From Cyanobium sp. M30B3 (GTDB taxonomy: Bacteria > Cyanobacteriota > Cyanobacteriia > PCC-6307 > Cyanobiaceae), in assembly GCA_018399015.1 (NCBI GenBank), contig CP073761.1:682001-746000 (forward strand): a DNA stretch of 64,000 bases. Direction: 5' to 3'. Of this stretch, positions 54,749 to 62,684 are shown one piece after another; within the stretch, counting starts at the first letter, position 1, and every line of letters begins with the position of its first letter. Both the position numbers and the translations under genes were made by a program. A model generated the notes under the pieces. It was given only the letters and a program-made list of their open reading frames with translations. It did not search any database and was not told the DNA's origin.

Positions 54749-55615
54749 GTGATGAACACGGTTGCCGCGCCCATGGCCCAGAGGTTGCCCCCCCAGCAGC
54801 CGGCCCCCATTCTTGCCTTGCATGACGCTTCCAAAGATGTTGTGGAAGGCGCCAACCAATCCTATCCAGCTTTTCGCAACTTGTCGCTCCAGATCTTTCC
54901 TGGTGAGCGGCTCGCTGTTTTTGCCGTGAACGGCCCTGAATCCAGGGCCTTGGTGGCTTGTTTGAGCGGGGTTGAATCGCTCGACTCCGGTGTTCTCGTG
55001 CAGGAAGGTTCAGTGTCGTGGCCCCTGGGGACCAACGAAGCATTCTCGAATAAGCTTAGCGGTTATGTGAATGCAAGATTCGCCGCTGAAGTTTATAGCT
55101 TGCCTGGTGAAATCGATGCCAATCTGCGTCTGATCCGAGAGCTCTCTGGCCTCACCGATAAACTCTTCCACCAGCCCCTGTCGGATCTGCCGGCAGCCAT
55201 GAAGGATGCGCTGAAGCTGGCCGTATCGATGGTTTTTGATTTTGACGTGCTTGCCGTGAGTCGCCTCAAGGGTTGGGACCATCGCAGCATTGATCCCCAG
55301 GCGGTGCGCATCCGGGAGTGCTTTGAGCGGCGCATTGATGGGCGTACATTGGTGATGAGCGCCAATGGACAGAACACACTTGCACTGGATTACTGCGACG
55401 AAGGACTTGCTCTCGTCAATGGCAAGCTCGTGTATCGCGGCGATCCTGAAGTCTGTCTTCATTTGGTCAAAGAAGAGTCCAAGCGTCTGAAAGCGGAACG
55501 CCGTGAAAGCTTGCGTCGTCGTCTTGCCACAATCATTGCTGCGCGCGACGATTCATCAGATGATGAGGAAGATGATGATCTGGACTCTCGGTCGCTCGGG
55601 GCTGTAAAGGGTTGA
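54749..55615 (+). CDS. KpsT-like ABC ATPase, catalytically degenerate
   Basis: A 288-residue protein that aligns with capsule exporter ATPases (KpsT) through the fold: FRNLSLQIFPGERLAVF, SLDSGVLVQEGSVSWPLG, LKLAVSMVFDFDVLAV, and LALVNGKLVYRGDPE. The catalytic motifs are lost: Walker A reads AVNGPESRA (residues 59-67, no Lys), the signature region reads LPAAMKDA near 147, Walker B ends in AVSRL instead of Asp-Glu, and the H-loop His is absent (MSANG, 203-207). The frame is intact and ends 2 bp before a sulfotransferase ATG. A non-hydrolysing adapter or regulator of capsule export is a reasonable idea; this is inference. Confidence 0.75.
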   Translation: MMNTVAAPMAQRLPPQQPAPILALHDASKDVVEGANQSYPAFRNLSLQIFPGERLAVFAVNGPESRALVACLSGVESLDSGVLVQEGSVSWPLGTNEAFSNKLSGYVNARFAAEVYSLPGEIDANLRLIRELSGLTDKLFHQPLSDLPAAMKDALKLAVSMVFDFDVLAVSRLKGWDHRSIDPQAVRIRECFERRIDGRTLVMSANGQNTLALDYCDEGLALVNGKLVYRGDPEVCLHLVKEESKRLKAERRESLRRRLATIIAARDDSSDDEEDDDLDSRSLGAVKG

Positions 55616-55617
55616 CC

Positions 55618-56694
55618 ATGAAGTCGGATCAAAATCGATTGTTTGTGATCCATGCAGGCACCCATAAAACGGCCAGCTCCTATATTCAAAGCCGCATGGC
55701 CACAAACCGTGACCATCTTGAGCGGGCCGGTATCCTGCTCCGCTATCCAGGGGCTGCAGGCCGCAAACATAAACCCCTCTCCCGAGCGCTGCAGAAGGGC
55801 CATTGGTCTGCCTGGCGCCGTTATCTGAGGGGTTTGCCGCAGTCATTGCCACTGGTTCTGGTCAGCGGTGAGCAGTTCACCCAGCCCCTGGCTTGTCCTG
55901 ATCGTTGCCGTTCTCTCTCTGATCTGCTGGCAACCGCAGGTTTCAGGTTGCAGGTTGTTTTTTTCTTGCGCGATCAAGCTGATTACATCAATGCTCGCTT
56001 TGTGCATTCAACTCGCAGGCTTTATCACCATCAGTCTTTCGCTGAATACGTTTCTGTTCAGCTCTCGCCGGGGCGCAAGCACATCTATGATTATAATGCT
56101 TTGTTTTCTGGATTGATTGAAAACAAGTCTATCGCAACAACATTTCTGCCCTATGGCAGTCAGTTTGGAGATCCCTTTGAACGGCTTCTGGAGCTGTTTG
56201 ATCGATCGGCCCCTCCAAGTGGATGGCGACCTGCAGACCCGAGCAAGGGGAATGTTCAGCCTGGCTGTCAGGGGGTCTGGTTGGCGCAGCAAATCGGAAA
56301 GCGGCTTGAGCAACTGGGAATTTCAGGTCGATCTCTGAGCAACACCGGTGGTGTTGTGCGACGCATCGCCAAAGAGCAGGGCTGGCAAGATCATCGGTAT
56401 TGTGGTTTTGATAATCAAACAGCTGCTGATGTCTCAGCCTTTTTTGCTGATTCCAATGCCGCATTTGCAGAGCGGGTTTGGAACTGTGCCTGGAGAGATC
56501 GAATGCCTCTTGTTTCCATGCGTCGGCGCGAGTATCAGCCCCCTGCGGATGGTAATGAAAGGCAACAGTTGAATGCCCTGGTGGATCGTGCACTCTTTGA
56601 TCTCGCCCGTCATAGCCGTCGATTAACCAAGGTTTTGGCGTCGCATAAGTCCCAAGTGGCTACATTCAGATCGGCCCAATCCCCGCCAGGATAA
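55618..56694 (+). CDS. Sulfotransferase-like protein (paralogue 2)
   Basis: A 358-residue protein from ATG 55618 with HAGTHKTASSYIQSRMATN as PAPS-loop, then FFLRDQADYINARFVHSTRRLYHHQSF and NVQPGCQGVWLAQQIGKRLEQLG. Its layout follows the gene at 52482 throughout, so the two arose by duplication. It overlaps the following KpsM gene by one base (TAATG) and lies 2 bp after the pseudo-ATPase, tying it to the export operon. Confidence 0.78.
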   Translation: MKSDQNRLFVIHAGTHKTASSYIQSRMATNRDHLERAGILLRYPGAAGRKHKPLSRALQKGHWSAWRRYLRGLPQSLPLVLVSGEQFTQPLACPDRCRSLSDLLATAGFRLQVVFFLRDQADYINARFVHSTRRLYHHQSFAEYVSVQLSPGRKHIYDYNALFSGLIENKSIATTFLPYGSQFGDPFERLLELFDRSAPPSGWRPADPSKGNVQPGCQGVWLAQQIGKRLEQLGISGRSLSNTGGVVRRIAKEQGWQDHRYCGFDNQTAADVSAFFADSNAAFAERVWNCAWRDRMPLVSMRRREYQPPADGNERQQLNALVDRALFDLARHSRRLTKVLASHKSQVATFRSAQSPPG

Positions 56695-57536
56695 TGTCAC
56701 GTTTTTCCCCTGCTCGCCTTGTGGCACAACTGCTCTTGCAGTTCCGCCTTGTTGGAGCTGTAGCGCGGCGGGAAATGCAGATTCGTGCTGCCAAGGGATC
56801 CTTCGGGCTGCTTGGTGTTTTTATTGAACCACTTGCCCTGATCGCCACCTTTCTTGCCCTGCGCATCTTCCTGCGTGGGGGCGGTGATAGCACCTACATG
56901 AATGTGGTGCTCTGGCTCGCCATGGGATTTGTGCCTTTCTTCATGTTCGCTGATATCGCCATTAAGGCCATCAGTGGTGTGGAGAAAAATAGTGAGTTGT
57001 ATTTTTATCGGCGCCTCAAACCGCTGGACACCCTGTTGGGGAATACATTGCTTCTCTCCCAGATCTTTGGCAGTTTGTTATTGGTGTTTGTGCTGGGTGT
57101 GTCGCTTTGGGACTGGCAGTTTGCCCTGCAGGATATCGGGCTGGCTGTGTTTATTTTTGTGGGAATCGCCCTGCTTGGCTTTGGGGTTGGACTGGTTACG
57201 TTGATTGTGGGGCACCGTTTGCCATTTGTGGCCTGGATTATGAAAATGTTTTTGCGGCGAATCCTGTTGTGGACATCTTGTATCTTCTTCCCAATCAGTA
57301 TTGTTCCGGATGTGGCGCGTCCATGGATCCTCTGGAATCCAATCGCCCATGGAATCGAACTGATGCGAATCGCTGCTAATCCTGCCTATCCCGCCCCGGG
57401 GGTCAGCCCTCTGTACTTCTGGACATGGGTGGTGGGTTCCGTGGGCTTCGGGTTGTTTATCTATGGCAACAATGAAGAGCTTTTGTTTGCGGTTGATAAG
57501 CAAGGACCAGCTTCCGATTCCCTTGACGATGATTAG
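56694..57536 (+). CDS. kpsM: Capsule polysaccharide ABC exporter permease, KpsM-like
   Basis: A 280-residue membrane protein of the ABC-2 transporter type: REMQIRAAKGSFGLLGVFIEPLALI at the N-terminus, then about six hydrophobic helices and the NPIAHGIELMR motif typical of KpsM/polysialic-acid permeases. It would form the inner-membrane channel for the polymer together with an ATPase; the only ATPase-like gene here is the degenerate one upstream. ATG 56694 overlaps the preceding stop. Confidence 0.85.
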   Translation: MSRFSPARLVAQLLLQFRLVGAVARREMQIRAAKGSFGLLGVFIEPLALIATFLALRIFLRGGGDSTYMNVVLWLAMGFVPFFMFADIAIKAISGVEKNSELYFYRRLKPLDTLLGNTLLLSQIFGSLLLVFVLGVSLWDWQFALQDIGLAVFIFVGIALLGFGVGLVTLIVGHRLPFVAWIMKMFLRRILLWTSCIFFPISIVPDVARPWILWNPIAHGIELMRIAANPAYPAPGVSPLYFWTWVVGSVGFGLFIYGNNEELLFAVDKQGPASDSLDDD

Positions 57537-57619
57537 ATTGGTAGGCCTGATCTCCTGTTGCAAGGCTTGTCACTCTGTCTCCTACTGGTAGGATGCATTT
57601 CCCTTGAGCAGGCTGTGAG

Positions 57620-58939
57620 ATGTCTTCAGTGGCTCGCCGCCCTCGTGGTCTTGGTCGGCCTCTCACAGCCTTGAGGCGTCGCACAACCCTGGCCCTGCAA
57701 GCGCCTTGGCACGGAATCCTCGGCCTGTGGAGGACGCGCTCTGAACCGTCGGTGGTGAGCGGTGCAGAGCCACAGGATGCTGAGTCGGGCGACGCGCAGC
57801 GTTCGATCACCGGTCTGAACCTGCGTCGTCGTCTCCGCGCTCCGATCGAGCCGGTGATCGCTCTGCCCTGGCCCCTGATCCTGGGTGGGTTGGTCGTGAT
57901 GGGGTCGGCCTTCTATTTTTTTGGTATTGGCCGTAATCGTTACCAGGTTCAGTCCAGTTTTATCGTGCGCCTGCCGGAAACTCCAGCGAGTACCGGATCC
58001 AGTCTTCTCGGAGCCACCCTGGCTGGGCCCACCATGTTGGGTTCACTCGAGGATGGTCGCTTTCTTGCTGTTTATCTCACCTCTCCAGAGGTGATGCGAC
58101 GCGTTTTCTTGCGCTTAAAGCCAGAGCAGAACTGGGCTCGAGATCGTCGTGATCCATTTGCCGGGCTGGCTGCCGACGCCAATATCAATCAGCAGATCGA
58201 TTTTTTCCGCCGTCAGGTTCATGTTGTGCCCCAAGACTTAACCGGTGTGATCAATCTCTCGACCATTGGTCTTGCCCCTGATCCGTCGTTTCAGCTCAAT
58301 CGCCTGTTGCTGCAAGAGGCCGAACTCTTCCTGAATCAGATTAATCAGAACATCAGCGCAACCCAGCAGGCCTTTGCTGAGCAGGAGGTTCAGCGTGCCC
58401 GCAGGAGGTTGGATGCGGCGTCGCTTGCGTTGAACAGGTTCAAGAATCAATATGGCGAGCTGGATCCTGCCCAGGCTGCATCTGGCACCAACGCTTACAT
58501 TACAGCCCTCGAAAGTAAGCTGGTTGACCTGAGGGTCCAGGAGGCCAGTCTCAAGCGTCAATTCAAAGACCCCAGCACCCCTGAAGTGGCCTACGTCACT
58601 GATCAGGTGCGTGAACTTGAACGTGAGATTGGCGAAGAGCGGGCGCGTCTGGTTAATCCCGATGGCCGTGATCTCAATCGCCTGGTGGCCGATGGCTCCA
58701 AGCTGGAAACTGAGGTTCTGCTTGCCACGGAGGCTCTGAAATCGGCGATTACGGCAGCTGATAACAGCCGCCAGCGGACGCAACAGCAGGTGAAGTTTCT
58801 GGTGCGGCTGGCTGATCCAGTGCTTCCTGAAATGCAGTCCATGGATTGGCGCTGGAAAGGGTTTCTTGCCAGCCTTGGCGGGTTGGTGGTGCTGTGGGGA
58901 ATCGGCTCCTTTGTGCTGGGTATCGCTGACCGTCGTTGA
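57620..58939 (+). CDS. kpsE: Capsule export protein KpsE-like (polysaccharide co-polymerase)
   Basis: A 439-residue inner-membrane protein with two transmembrane helices, near residues 83-103 (LPWPLILGGLVVMGSAFYFFG) and 412-431 (GFLASLGGLVVLWGIGSFVL). A large periplasmic coiled-coil domain lies between them (e.g. AEQEVQRARRRLDAASLALNRF, REIGEERARLV). This is the KpsE/Wzz layout that links the ABC exporter to the outer-membrane channel. It starts at ATG 57620 and overlaps the next gene by 4 bp. Confidence 0.85.
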   Translation: MSSVARRPRGLGRPLTALRRRTTLALQAPWHGILGLWRTRSEPSVVSGAEPQDAESGDAQRSITGLNLRRRLRAPIEPVIALPWPLILGGLVVMGSAFYFFGIGRNRYQVQSSFIVRLPETPASTGSSLLGATLAGPTMLGSLEDGRFLAVYLTSPEVMRRVFLRLKPEQNWARDRRDPFAGLAADANINQQIDFFRRQVHVVPQDLTGVINLSTIGLAPDPSFQLNRLLLQEAELFLNQINQNISATQQAFAEQEVQRARRRLDAASLALNRFKNQYGELDPAQAASGTNAYITALESKLVDLRVQEASLKRQFKDPSTPEVAYVTDQVRELEREIGEERARLVNPDGRDLNRLVADGSKLETEVLLATEALKSAITAADNSRQRTQQQVKFLVRLADPVLPEMQSMDWRWKGFLASLGGLVVLWGIGSFVLGIADRR

Positions 58940-60404
58940 CTGATCCCCCCTACGGCTGGCTGCAGCGGCGGGATCTCGAGAGAGTCGCTCGCGAGCGCGC
59001 CCGACGCTTGCGCAGCCATGGGGGGCAACTGCGCCGCAGCGATCAGGAGTTGCTCGGGGAGCTCCATTGGCCCCAGCGCCACCACACCCTGCTGGAGGCC
59101 CGCGATCCGGGGCCGGAGGTGGCCCTGTTCACGGTGGCCAACGACCGCTTCAGCCGTGGCCTGGAGGCCCTGCTGCTCAGCCTGCGGGCCGTGTACCCCA
59201 GCCTGAGTGCAGCGGTGGTGGTGGCCCACGACGGCAGCCTGGGCCCGTTTCTGCAGCGGCGGCTGCAGGCGATTCATCCGTCGCTCAGCTTCGTGCGGCC
59301 CGAGCCGGCCTGGGCCGCCGACCTGCCCCGCGATTCGCGCAACCGCCAGCGCATCGGCCTGCTGGGCTACCTCAACAGCCATGCCCTCAGCCTGCGGGGC
59401 TACCGGCGGGTGCTGGTGCTCGATTCCGACCTGCTGATCACCGGCGCCCTCGACCCGCTCTGGGCGGAAGGGGAGGCCTTCCGCGCCGTGCCGGATTGCG
59501 GCGATCGTCCCTGGGCGGCGGTGTCGCCCCACACGGGGCGACCCGTGCTCAATTCGGGTGTTCTCTCGCTGCCGGGCTCGGCGCTCACGCCCGCACTCGA
59601 GGCCCGGCTGGAGGGGCTGATCCGGCGGGCGGCCGAGCCGGTGTGTCCGCTGCTGGATCGGTTCGCCGACCAGAAGGTGTGGAATCAGCTGTTGGCCGAT
59701 CAGCCGCTGGAGCTGCTGCCGCTCAATTTCAACTGCAATGTGAAGTATCTGGTGCAATTTCTGGGGGGCTGTGCCGAGGGGCTCTCGGTGATGCACTTCG
59801 CCGGCCCCAAGCCGTGGCTCACCTGGCCCTGGGTGGAGCCGGATCCCGGCGAACAGCGTCCCGGGGCGGTGCGTGACCACCTGTTCTGGAATCGCCTCTA
59901 CCGCCAGCAGCTGATGGCCTGGCGCCTGCGGCTGCTGGCCGAGCTGGCAGCCGCCGCTCCCTCCTCCCGCTGGGGCCGGCCCGCCTGGCCAGCGATCCGC
60001 ACGCCCTGTTGCACCAGCGCGGCGCCGAGGAGAGCGGCCACCTGTTGCTCGCCGCCGCAGAGCTCTTTGGTGCGGGCTGGCCCGATCAGCCCTGCTGGCC
60101 TGAGGGCTGGCCGGCGGCGCTCGAGGCCCTGGCCTCCCCGCAGTCGCCCCTGCAGCTGTGGGCTCCGCTGGAGTGGGAGCCGGCCCTGCGCGGGTTGTCA
60201 ATCCCAGCCGGAGCCCAGTGGCGCTGGCTGCTGATCGAGGCGCCCTTCAGTCCGCCCCTGGCCGAGGGCGACGACCTGATCGCCGAGGCCGGCCCCTGGC
60301 AGGGGGGCTTCGAGCCCTGGAGCGACCCCTTGTTGCCGGCCCTGGCGCGGGCCGTGCGCCGCCGGCTGGCGGCCGCTGGAGTGGGCCCCGTGCATGGACC
60401 GTAG
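58936..60404 (+). CDS. Glycosyltransferase, GT8-like (apparent frameshift)
   Basis: It starts at TTG 58936, overlapping kpsE. It contains ALFTVANDRFSRGLEALLLSL, then YRRVLVLDSDLLITGALD with the DxD motif, and LNSGVLSLPG and VMHFAGPKPW, all GT8-like. The frame breaks near 59975-59985, in a G/C-rich homopolymer stretch; a one-base shift restores the C-terminal part (HQRGAEESGHLLLAAAELFG through AAAGVGPVHGP to the stop at 60404). This again looks like a missing base in the data. The expected protein is about 490 residues. Confidence 0.78.
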
Positions 60405-60428
60405 GATTATTCAAACTCAAGGTTCAGC

Positions 60429-61016
60429 ATGCCCAGCGGCAAGCGCTCCCGGAAGCGGAAGACCCCGTCCGAGACGCCTAATCCCGATGCGGGCTCACCC
60501 AGGCCACGGGCGCGCAAGCCCAGCCTCTGGAGTCGCCTGGCCGCCCCCTTCAAGCGACTGCTCGGCCGGCGCCGCAAGCCCGGCAAGGGCAAACCCGCCG
60601 CCCATGCGGCCCTGTTGCCGGGCGGTGGCCAGAAGCGCACCCTGGCCCAGTGGAAGGAGCTGCGGCGCCGCACCACCGCCGAGGTGAAGACCCACCTGGC
60701 CGAGCAGCAGCCGGTGCCAGCGATCAAGAAGCTCACCCGCGCCCTGCTGGAAGACCCCCAGCATCCTGCCTACCACGAGCTGCTCAAAAAAGCGGTGGAG
60801 CAGCGCCGTCAGCGGCGCATCAAGGCCGGCCGCAAGGATCCCTGGGCCGAGCTGCCCAAGGATCTCAAGCAGGAAGCGCTGCAGCTGGAAGCCTTCAGCG
60901 CCTACGTGGATGAACTCGAGCAGCTGTTCGACAAGGCGGGCATCCCGCCCCTCAGCGCCCCGCCGCCGCCGGACGAGCGTCAGGCCCGCAAGGGCAAGGG
61001 CAAGGTGAAGGCCTGA
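60429..61016 (+). CDS. Basic hypothetical protein
   Basis: A 195-residue protein from ATG 60429. The N-terminal third is Lys/Arg/Pro-rich and disordered, with KPSLWSRLAAPFKRLLGRRRKPG that could touch membrane or polyanions. The rest is helical (TLAQWKELRRRTTAEVKTHLAE, LEAFSAYVDELEQLFDKAGIPPL). No family is recognised. Its position after the capsule glycosyltransferase suggests a role in the same pathway. Confidence 0.45.
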   Translation: MPSGKRSRKRKTPSETPNPDAGSPRPRARKPSLWSRLAAPFKRLLGRRRKPGKGKPAAHAALLPGGGQKRTLAQWKELRRRTTAEVKTHLAEQQPVPAIKKLTRALLEDPQHPAYHELLKKAVEQRRQRRIKAGRKDPWAELPKDLKQEALQLEAFSAYVDELEQLFDKAGIPPLSAPPPPDERQARKGKGKVKA

Positions 61017-61023
61017 CTCCGGA

Positions 61024-61923
61024 TCATCTCTTGAGGGCCTCAACTAGCTCCCGGGCCCGGGCCACAAAGCTGTGCTGCTGGCGCACGCAGCGGGCCACCC
61101 GGCTGAGCAGCAGCGGTTGGGCGCGCAGGTCGCGGGCCCGCTCCAGGCTGGCGCGGGGATCGGCGCCGTGCGGGTGGCGCACCACGGCGGCCTCCAGCTC
61201 GGGCGGACAGCCCGGGGCCGCGTCGGTGATCACCGGCACGGCGCAGGCGAGCACATCAAAGACGCGATTGTTGAGGTAGCCGTAGTCGGCCATCGCCTGG
61301 TGGTGGTCGTTGAGCACGGCCAGGGCGCGGCGGTAGCGGGCGGGCAGCTGGTGGTTGGCGATGCTGCTGGCCTGGGCCCATAGGCCCAGCTCCTCCCAGC
61401 CGGCGCCGATCAGCTCCAGGGGCAGGCCCGCCTGGTGGAAGGCCCGCACGATCGGCCGGCTGACGCCGCGGGTGTTGCCCACAAACAGCAGCCCGCCGCT
61501 GGGCGGCTGGGGCTGGCCGACATGCCAGAAGCCCGTGGCCTGGAGCAGGGTGCTGGTGGGTTTGCCGCTCAGCTGGGCGATGCGGGCTGTGTCCTGGGCG
61601 CTGCCCACGAACAGCCGGTCGTAGGCGGACAGCTCGGCGGGGGTGGGATCCAGGGGCCAGCTGATCAGCCAGAGCGCCTTGCAGGCGTAGGGCTGGCGGG
61701 CCAGCCAGCTGGCGGGTGGGGCGTACTTGCCGCGCAGCACCAGGAGGGCACTGCCGGGCGGCGGGGCGGGAGCGCTGCTGTGGCTGTCGCGGTAGAGCAG
61801 GCGGGAGGGCATGCCGAGCTGCTGCAGGCCCAGCTGCAGGCCCCGGGCGAAGTGCACATCACCCCAGCCTGCATGGGCCTCGGGATCGGCAGGAGCGGCG
61901 ATCAGCAGGTCGATCTGGCCCAT
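61024..61923 (-). CDS. Glycosyltransferase, GT1/CgeB-like
   Basis: A 299-residue protein starting at ATG 61923. Typical GT-B features: GDVHFARGLQLGLQQLG near the N-terminus, LFVGNTRGVSRPIVRAF in the middle, and YGYLNNRVFDVLACAVPVITD, the sugar-nucleotide-binding end. A final HSFVARARELVEALKR is like the family. It is transcribed against the capsule genes. Confidence 0.72.
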   Translation of the reverse strand: MGQIDLLIAAPADPEAHAGWGDVHFARGLQLGLQQLGMPSRLLYRDSHSSAPAPPPGSALLVLRGKYAPPASWLARQPYACKALWLISWPLDPTPAELSAYDRLFVGSAQDTARIAQLSGKPTSTLLQATGFWHVGQPQPPSGGLLFVGNTRGVSRPIVRAFHQAGLPLELIGAGWEELGLWAQASSIANHQLPARYRRALAVLNDHHQAMADYGYLNNRVFDVLACAVPVITDAAPGCPPELEAAVVRHPHGADPRASLERARDLRAQPLLLSRVARCVRQQHSFVARARELVEALKR

Positions 61924-61932
61924 GCGGGTGGA

Positions 61933-62634
61933 TCACCCCCACAGGCGGGTCATGTCGTCCCTGGCGCTGAACCATTCCGCCGCCAGGGGCCCGCCCATGG
62001 TGCGCTGGTCGCGGAACCAGGGGCCACCCAGGGTCCAGTGCAGCAGGGCGGAGCCGGGGGCGAGGGCGGGATCCTGCACGTCCACGAGGTGGTTCCAGCG
62101 CTCCAGGGGCAGGGCGCCGATGGCGCTGACGTCGTTGAGCCAGTGGAAGCGATGCAGCTCCAGGCCGGTGGCGGTGTTCACATACTCCGGGGTGAGGGCC
62201 TGGCAGCGCTGCGCGTTGAAGAGCATCAGGGAGCTCCAGTTCTTCTTCTCGTAGGAGCTCTGCACTTCCCCCAGGAACTTCACCGCCTCGTTGGGAACAT
62301 GCTGGTGCTGCACGCACATCACGGCATAGCGCTCGTCCCGTAGCGACCAGAGCTCGGCGATATCACTGCGGCAGAGCATGTCGCAGTCCATGAAGATGGC
62401 CCAGCCGTCATAGTTCATCAGCCTGGGCACCAGAAAGCGGCTGAAGGAGAACGCCGTGCTCTGGCGCGGATCCCGCTCCCGCCAGTAGAGGCCCTGGGCT
62501 TCCAGCTGGGGCGTCACCAGCGGGGTGATCGCCAGCGGCATGCTGCTGTGCTGATACAGGCTGTCGATCAGCACATTGGTGGCGGCGCGTTCCCGGGGAT
62601 CGAAGCCGATGAAGATCGGGATCGCTTGAACCAT
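61933..62634 (-). CDS. Glycosyltransferase, GT8-like fold
   Basis: A 233-residue protein from ATG 62634. It begins IPIFIGFDPRERAATNVLIDSL and has AIFMDCDMLCRSDIAELWSL with a metal-binding DCD motif, then NWSSLMLFNAQRCQAL and ALLHWTLGGPWF. Similar short proteins occur in picocyanobacterial glycan clusters. It lies 9 bp upstream of the other minus-strand glycosyltransferase and is probably co-transcribed with it. Confidence 0.72.
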   Translation of the reverse strand: MVQAIPIFIGFDPRERAATNVLIDSLYQHSSMPLAITPLVTPQLEAQGLYWRERDPRQSTAFSFSRFLVPRLMNYDGWAIFMDCDMLCRSDIAELWSLRDERYAVMCVQHQHVPNEAVKFLGEVQSSYEKKNWSSLMLFNAQRCQALTPEYVNTATGLELHRFHWLNDVSAIGALPLERWNHLVDVQDPALAPGSALLHWTLGGPWFRDQRTMGGPLAAEWFSARDDMTRLWG

Positions 62635-62684
62635 GGGGAACGGCGTGGCTGGTGCTGCCTATTCTCCAGCCTGGCCCAGTAGCC

